DNA from: Candidatus Uhrbacteria bacterium
GTDB taxonomy: Bacteria > Patescibacteriota > Patescibacteriia > JACQRZ01
NCBI GenBank assembly: GCA_016206175.1
Contig: JACQSB010000023.1
Coordinates: 1-34,161, forward strand
DNA length: 34,161 nt
Direction of reading: 5' to 3'
The notes under the pieces are model-generated. The model was not told where the DNA came from. It saw only the letters and a program-made list of their open reading frames with translations, and ran no database searches. Shown here in pieces: positions 29,960-34,161 of the stretch (positions within the stretch are counted from its first letter, which is position 1; each line of letters begins with the position of its first letter). The position numbers and the translations under genes were made by a program.

Positions 29960-31330
29960 ATGTCACTTTTCAAAGCGTACGATATCAGAGGGAAAATTCC
30001 TGCCGAACTGAATGCCGAGATAATCGAAAACATTACCCGTGCGTTCGCGTTTTATCTCGATGAACAGCGGCAGATAAAAGACACGCCACTCACAGTCGTA
30101 GTCGGCAGGGATAATCGTTCGACATCAGAAGAGTTTACGGATCGCACGATCAATGCATTTCTGGAGAGCGGAGTACATGTCATTGACATCGGCCTTGCAT
30201 CCACGCCATACTTCTACTTCGCGGCCGCATCGCAAAAGGCTGACGGCGGGATGATGATAACAGCTTCCCATAATCCACCGGAATACAACGGCTGCAAGCT
30301 GGTGGGACCATCAGCGCGGCCGATTGGCGCGGATTCCGGCATGCCGTATATCGAACAATTATATAAGGAAGGGAAAAAACTCGAGTCTCCGAACCGTGGC
30401 AGTAAAAAAACAGTGGAGCTCCTTGAAAGCTACATCGAAGAAAATATCAAACTCGCTCGCTTGGCAGATGCCCCACTAGTTCCATTGACCGTCGCCGTAG
30501 ATACCGGCAATGGCGTATCGGCTTTGATGTGCAAAGCGTTGTTCAACGTGCTGCCGGTACGGCTGGTGAAACTCTTTTTTGAGCTGGACGGCACATTTCC
30601 AAATCATATGCCAAATCCGTTGGAAGAAAAAAATACTGCCGCGCTCCGCCAGATGGTGGCACAAGAACATGCCGATATCGGCATTGCCATGGATGCTGAC
30701 GGCGACCGGTGTATCTTTATTGACGAGAAAGGTGAGACGATCTCGTCAGACCTCATCACCGCGCTGCTTGCCTCGGATATTCTTATGCATCATCCCGACG
30801 AAGCAGTGCTCTATGACGTACGATCAAGCTGGGCGGTGCCGGAAACAATACGCGCGCATGGCGGACGGCCAGCCGCCACGAAAGTCGGCCACGCGCTCAT
30901 CAAAAACCATATGAGGCGTGAACATGCGATCTTTGCCGGAGAATTGTCAGGGCATTACTATTACCGATTCGCAGATAATACCTACTACGAAGCTCCGCTT
31001 GCTGTCATCGTCTCTATCCTGCGCATCCTCTCGCATAGAAAGCAACCCCTCTCGCAGATCATATCCTCTTTGCGCAAATACTTTGCCACCGGAGAAATCA
31101 ATTTTCAGACAAGCGACAAACCCGGAAAAATGGAGGAACTTGAAAAGCATTTCCACGATGCAGCGCGCATTGACAAACTCGATGGAATTACGATTGAATA
31201 TGCTGACTGGTGGTGCAATGTGCGGCCGTCGAACACCGAAGACCTCTTGCGCCTTAACTTGGAAGCCAAGACTGCAGAGGTGCGGGATGAAAAATTACAT
31301 CTGCTAAAAACAATAATCGAACATCCATGA
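29960..31330 (+). CDS. Phosphomannomutase/phosphoglucomutase
   Basis: This alpha-D-phosphohexomutase interconverts hexose 1- and 6-phosphates, feeding surface polysaccharide or nucleotide-sugar synthesis. All family motifs are present: the phosphoserine loop TASHNPPEYNGCK (about 101-113), the metal loop DADGDRC (about 245-251), the sugar-specificity loop GELSGHYYYR (about 327-336) and the phosphate-binding RPSNTEDLLRLN (about 423-434). At 456 residues it fits the PMM/PGM (AlgC/ManB-like) subfamily. GELSGH suits a bifunctional enzyme more than a glucosamine mutase. The start MSLFKAYDIRGKIP is canonical. Glutamate racemase follows 16 bp downstream. Confidence 0.94.
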   Translation: MSLFKAYDIRGKIPAELNAEIIENITRAFAFYLDEQRQIKDTPLTVVVGRDNRSTSEEFTDRTINAFLESGVHVIDIGLASTPYFYFAAASQKADGGMMITASHNPPEYNGCKLVGPSARPIGADSGMPYIEQLYKEGKKLESPNRGSKKTVELLESYIEENIKLARLADAPLVPLTVAVDTGNGVSALMCKALFNVLPVRLVKLFFELDGTFPNHMPNPLEEKNTAALRQMVAQEHADIGIAMDADGDRCIFIDEKGETISSDLITALLASDILMHHPDEAVLYDVRSSWAVPETIRAHGGRPAATKVGHALIKNHMRREHAIFAGELSGHYYYRFADNTYYEAPLAVIVSILRILSHRKQPLSQIISSLRKYFATGEINFQTSDKPGKMEELEKHFHDAARIDKLDGITIEYADWWCNVRPSNTEDLLRLNLEAKTAEVRDEKLHLLKTIIEHP

Positions 31331-31346
31331 ATGGAGCTCTATCGCT

Positions 31347-32189
31347 ATGTCAATAGGCATCTTTGATTCCGGCTTGGGCGGGTTGACGGTCCTCAAACAG
31401 ATCGTAAAACTGCTGCCGCAGTATGAGTACGTATACTTTGGCGACAATGCTCACGCTCCGTACGGCGACCGTTCCGAGGAGCGCATTTATGAGTTTACCA
31501 AGAACGGAGTTGATTTTCTTTTCCGCCAAGGATGCATACTCGTCATCCTCGCATGCAACACCGCAACAGCTGTCGCCTTGCGCCGCTTGCAGCAAGAGTG
31601 GCTCCCGACAGCATACCCTGACCGGCGCATCTTGGGCATCGTCTTGCCGGTTGTTGAAAGCGTGGTTACCATGAAAGTAAAGCGGCCCAAACGCATCGGC
31701 GTGATCGGCTCGCGTGCGACAGTGCAGTCAAACGCCTACGGCAAAGAAATCGCAAAGCGCGATCCCGCGCTCGTGCAGGTATTGTTTCAAAAGAGCTGTC
31801 CTCTCCTCGTGCCGTTTATCGAAGAAGGGATGCAGAAGTCTATCCCTGCAACCATGATTTTGAAACATTACCTGCGCCCCCTGAAACAAAAACAAATTTC
31901 GATTCTTATCTTGGGTTGCACGCATTACCCCATGATGAAAAAGAAGATTCAAAGCGTTATGGGCAGAAGCATCGTTATTGTTGATCCTGCCATCATCGCA
32001 GCCCGTTCGTTAAAGCTGTATTTTGAACGCCATCCGGAAATAGTCGCGCGGCTTGCGCAACATTCCGATGCCGATGAGTACACTGCTCGAGTACGATTTT
32101 TCACTACTGACATCGCGGAAAAAATCAAATCAAGCGTCGCGCGCTTTTGGGGCCGCCGCGCGGATGTGCAACGCATCGCGCTCGAGTGA
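31347..32189 (+). CDS. murI: Glutamate racemase
   Basis: MurI makes D-glutamate for peptidoglycan. The start IGIFDSGLGGLTVLKQI is the family hallmark, followed by YFGDNAHAPYGDRS, the first catalytic cysteine in ILACNTATAV (about C70) and the second in LGCTHYPMM (about C191). The 280 residues are normal in length. GGAG lies about 11 nt before the ATG. With the MurE-like gene this shows the cell makes its own peptidoglycan. It converges on the RNase J gene with 7 bp between stops and no terminator. Confidence 0.96.
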   Translation: MSIGIFDSGLGGLTVLKQIVKLLPQYEYVYFGDNAHAPYGDRSEERIYEFTKNGVDFLFRQGCILVILACNTATAVALRRLQQEWLPTAYPDRRILGIVLPVVESVVTMKVKRPKRIGVIGSRATVQSNAYGKEIAKRDPALVQVLFQKSCPLLVPFIEEGMQKSIPATMILKHYLRPLKQKQISILILGCTHYPMMKKKIQSVMGRSIVIVDPAIIAARSLKLYFERHPEIVARLAQHSDADEYTARVRFFTTDIAEKIKSSVARFWGRRADVQRIALE

Positions 32190-32196
32190 ATGGATG

Positions 32197-34068
32197 TTAT
32201 ACCTTAATCATCACCGGTAAAACCATCGGCCGCTTTTCCGTTTTTTTGAATAACAACGCTCCGACATCGTCACGGATTCTGTTGCGCACCGGCGCCCATA
32301 ACTCAATATCAGCAAGATTCTGGCTCTCCAGTATCCTGATCACGATGGATTTGACTTCGCCCATGAGATGCTCGGAGCCTTTCACGTAGACAAAACCGCG
32401 CGAAATGACATCGGGCTCCACCGCAAGTTTCCCATTTTTATCAACCGGCGCGACGATAACAACCATCCCATCTTGCGCAAGCACCTGTCGATCGCGGATC
32501 ACGACGTTGCCAACATCTCCGACACCGAGGCCGTCCACCATGATGTAGTCAATATCAATTTTCTGCGGGCTCAAACGAGCGACGCCGGCATGATTCATCT
32601 CGATTGATTCGCCATTACCCATGATGAATATCGACTTGTCGCTCCACCCCATCTGGCGCGCGATTTCAGCATGGCGCACGAGCATGTATCGCTCGCCATG
32701 GATCGGCATGAAATACCGCGGACGAACCAAACCAAGCATGAGCTTCATCTCTTCGCGATAGGCGTGTCCGGATGCATGCACGTCAAAAAGTTTATTGTAC
32801 ACGACATCGGCGCCAAGCAAAAACAGATTATTCATCAAGTTCGTCACCGCGCGTTCGTTGCCCGGGATTGGCGATGAGGACAAAATAATCGTATCGCCTT
32901 TCTGGATTTTTACATGGCGATGTTCGCCGCGCGACATTCTCCCGAGAGCGGATGTTTCTTGCCCCTGGCTGCCGGTGGAGATGATGACAATACGGTTATC
33001 GGGATATTTGCTGATCTCATCGATTTTAATGACAGTGCCGCGAGGAACCTTGAGAAATCCAAGCTTAATGGATGTGGTCAAGACTTTCTCCATGCTCATT
33101 CCCGAGATGGCGACTTTACGGTCAAGCTCGGCCGCCGCTGTGACGATCTGCTGGATGCGGCTCACGAGAGAAGAAAACGTCGCGATAATGATCCGGCCGC
33201 TTGCCTTTGAGAACAGCAAACGAAGATTCTGTTCAATCTCCCGTTCTGACAAACAATAACCGGGGCGCTCTGCATTTGTGCTGTCAGAGCACAAGAGAAG
33301 AACACCATCCATACCGAGACGCGCCAGCTTGCCAAATTCTGTCGGCCGCTGGTCCTGTGGAGTATGGTCGAACTTCCAATCGCCGGTATGAATGACGGTG
33401 CCAACCGGCGTGTGGAGAGCAATGCCAATACTGTCAGGGATGTTGTGATTTACGCGGAAAAACGTCACGGTAAATACCCCAAGCTGGAGTGTATCGTCCG
33501 GATCGACTTCGGAAAGTCTGACATGGCGCGTAAGGTTAAATTCATCTAGCCGGTCGCGGATCATTCCTATTGTCAGTTTTGTGCCATACACCGTTGGCAT
33601 GCCAAGATCTCGAATGAAATATGGTATTGCGCCAGTATGATCGAGATGGCCGTGCGTGATCAGCACTCCTCTGATCTTGTGCCGATTCTTCTTTGCATAC
33701 GTAATATCGGGCAACACGTAATCCACGCCCGGCATGCTGTCGAGCGGAAACATCAAGCCCATATCAATGACAACCATGTCGTTGCCGTATTCAAAAAGCA
33801 TCATGTTGCGCCCAAACTCTCCAACACCGCCAAGCGGCGTGACGCGCAAACGGCGTTCACCCTCCGTAAAGCGAGCTGGCTGATCAGGCACTGCGCGCTG
33901 TTGGCTTGGTGGCCTACTCGCGCCAAAGCCTTGCGCGGAAGCGGGCCGTGGTCTCCCGCGCATAGGACCGCGCGTCGGGCGCTGCCCACTCCGCCGTCCT
34001 GACCGTCGCGGCGTGCGCGGATTGCCACGAACAGGAGTTACTGACATAGTTTGTATTTGTTCTGCCAT
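32197..34068 (-). CDS. rnj: Ribonuclease J with a basic disordered N-terminal extension
   Basis: RNase J is a metallo-beta-lactamase/beta-CASP ribonuclease with endo- and 5'-exonuclease activity that matures and degrades RNA. The catalytic core opens LRVTPLGGVGEFGRNM at about residue 73. The metal motif HGHLDH lies near 138-143, SDSTNAERPGY marks the beta-CASP region, and DVHASGHAYREE and MPIHGERYM follow. The first 70 residues are not part of the core: they are rich in Arg, Pro, Gly and Ser (RRSGRRSGQRPTRGPMRGR), likely disordered and RNA-binding. Total length is 623 against about 555 for typical RNase J. Only a weak Shine-Dalgarno precedes ATG 34068. tRNA-Leu lies 26 bp upstream on the same strand. 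Confidence 0.95.
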   Translation of the reverse strand: MAEQIQTMSVTPVRGNPRTPRRSGRRSGQRPTRGPMRGRPRPASAQGFGASRPPSQQRAVPDQPARFTEGERRLRVTPLGGVGEFGRNMMLFEYGNDMVVIDMGLMFPLDSMPGVDYVLPDITYAKKNRHKIRGVLITHGHLDHTGAIPYFIRDLGMPTVYGTKLTIGMIRDRLDEFNLTRHVRLSEVDPDDTLQLGVFTVTFFRVNHNIPDSIGIALHTPVGTVIHTGDWKFDHTPQDQRPTEFGKLARLGMDGVLLLCSDSTNAERPGYCLSEREIEQNLRLLFSKASGRIIIATFSSLVSRIQQIVTAAAELDRKVAISGMSMEKVLTTSIKLGFLKVPRGTVIKIDEISKYPDNRIVIISTGSQGQETSALGRMSRGEHRHVKIQKGDTIILSSSPIPGNERAVTNLMNNLFLLGADVVYNKLFDVHASGHAYREEMKLMLGLVRPRYFMPIHGERYMLVRHAEIARQMGWSDKSIFIMGNGESIEMNHAGVARLSPQKIDIDYIMVDGLGVGDVGNVVIRDRQVLAQDGMVVIVAPVDKNGKLAVEPDVISRGFVYVKGSEHLMGEVKSIVIRILESQNLADIELWAPVRNRIRDDVGALLFKKTEKRPMVLPVMIKV

Positions 34069-34094
34069 AAAATAATTCTTTATAGATATATCAT

Positions 34095-34161
34095 TGCCCC
34101 CAAGAGGACTCGAACCTCTACGGCCTTGCGGCCACTAGCTCCTGAAGCTAGCGCGTCTGCC
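34095..34161 (-). tRNA. tRNA-Leu (anticodon CAG), 5' end cut by the window edge
   Basis: The minus strand shows anticodon stem CTAGC/GCTAG with loop TTCAGGA (anticodon CAG, codon CUG), a class II variable arm (GGCC-GCAA-GGCC), T-arm AGAGG-TTCGAGT-CCTCT, acceptor 3' strand TGGGGGC and discriminator A. No CCA is encoded. The D-arm and the 5' acceptor strand are beyond the edge. Confidence 0.88.

Noticed and set aside
29854-30033. Longer MFS transporter frame starting at 30033
   Set aside because: It would overlap the divergent mutase gene and translate a CCCTA-type repeat; ATG 29853 starts just before the conserved part.
1-34161. UGA recoding as in Gracilibacteria or Absconditabacteria
   Set aside because: ribH, murE, murI and the giant gene all end at TGA at sensible lengths, and no conserved domain continues past a TGA.
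1-34161. CRISPR array, IS element or prophage genes
   Set aside because: No regularly spaced repeats, transposase, integrase or phage structural motifs were seen.

Overview
The window reads as a chromosomal segment of a Candidate Phyla Radiation (Patescibacteria) bacterium, probably Parcubacteria-like. This is an inference. It rests on very compact packing, many overlapping or nearly abutting genes, few clear Shine-Dalgarno sequences, a CPR-style type IV secretion-like cluster (PrgI, split VirB4, TrbL/VirB6-like protein, giant Cys-rich secreted protein), a MurE-like ligase without its N-terminal domain, and short repeats that run in frame through genes. TGA is an ordinary stop here, so UGA is not recoded.

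Layout, left to right. (1) 3-2120, plus strand: a pilin-like membrane anchor fused to a 3D-type (MltA/YocH-like) cell-wall domain, cut by the left edge, then radA. (2) 2131-4820, minus strand: recG, a tRNA-Arg gene and a small two-helix membrane protein. (3) 4821-5392: a 17-bp copy of the tRNA-Ser 5' end, a perfect hairpin, a frameshifted GIY-YIG nuclease gene and the intact tRNA-Ser(GCT). (4) 5416-8015, plus strand: riboflavin kinase, riboflavin synthase, an archaeal-looking lumazine synthase and a MurE-like ligase, with overlapping or close junctions. (5) 7924-27686, minus strand: a roughly 20-kb type IV secretion-like operon. In transcription order it holds a Ca-loop membrane protein, a 2951-residue Cys-rich secreted protein, a VirB6/TrbL-like channel, a 726-residue protein of unknown function, PrgI, VirB4 N-part, VirB4 C-part, a VirB8-like candidate and comF. 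(6) 27700-29853, minus strand: ksgA and an MFS transporter upstream of that operon. (7) 29960-32189, plus strand: phosphomannomutase/phosphoglucomutase and glutamate racemase. (8) 32197-34161, minus strand: ribonuclease J with a long basic N-terminal tail, and a tRNA-Leu(CAG) cut by the right edge.

How the parts may work together. Region 5 encodes an inner-membrane ATPase (VirB4), its membrane partners (PrgI and VirB6-like) and large disulfide-rich proteins predicted to lie outside the membrane. No VirB7, VirB9 or VirB10 is visible, so it looks like a single-membrane (monoderm-type) machine. The pilin/3D protein of region 1 could open the cell wall for it. ComF ends the operon and RadA sits beside the pilin/3D gene. 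Both families are linked to natural transformation elsewhere, so DNA uptake is a reasonable hypothesis next to host attachment or effector export. No relaxase or VirD4 coupling protein is in the window.

The most unusual things seen are the pilin/3D fusion, the repeated C-x5-[G/S]-C module of the giant protein, an internal duplication in the Ca-loop protein, dispersed repeats translated inside recG, ksgA and the 726-residue gene, and the tRNA-Ser 5' fragment flanking a broken GIY-YIG gene. All family names come from reading motifs by eye; no database search was run.
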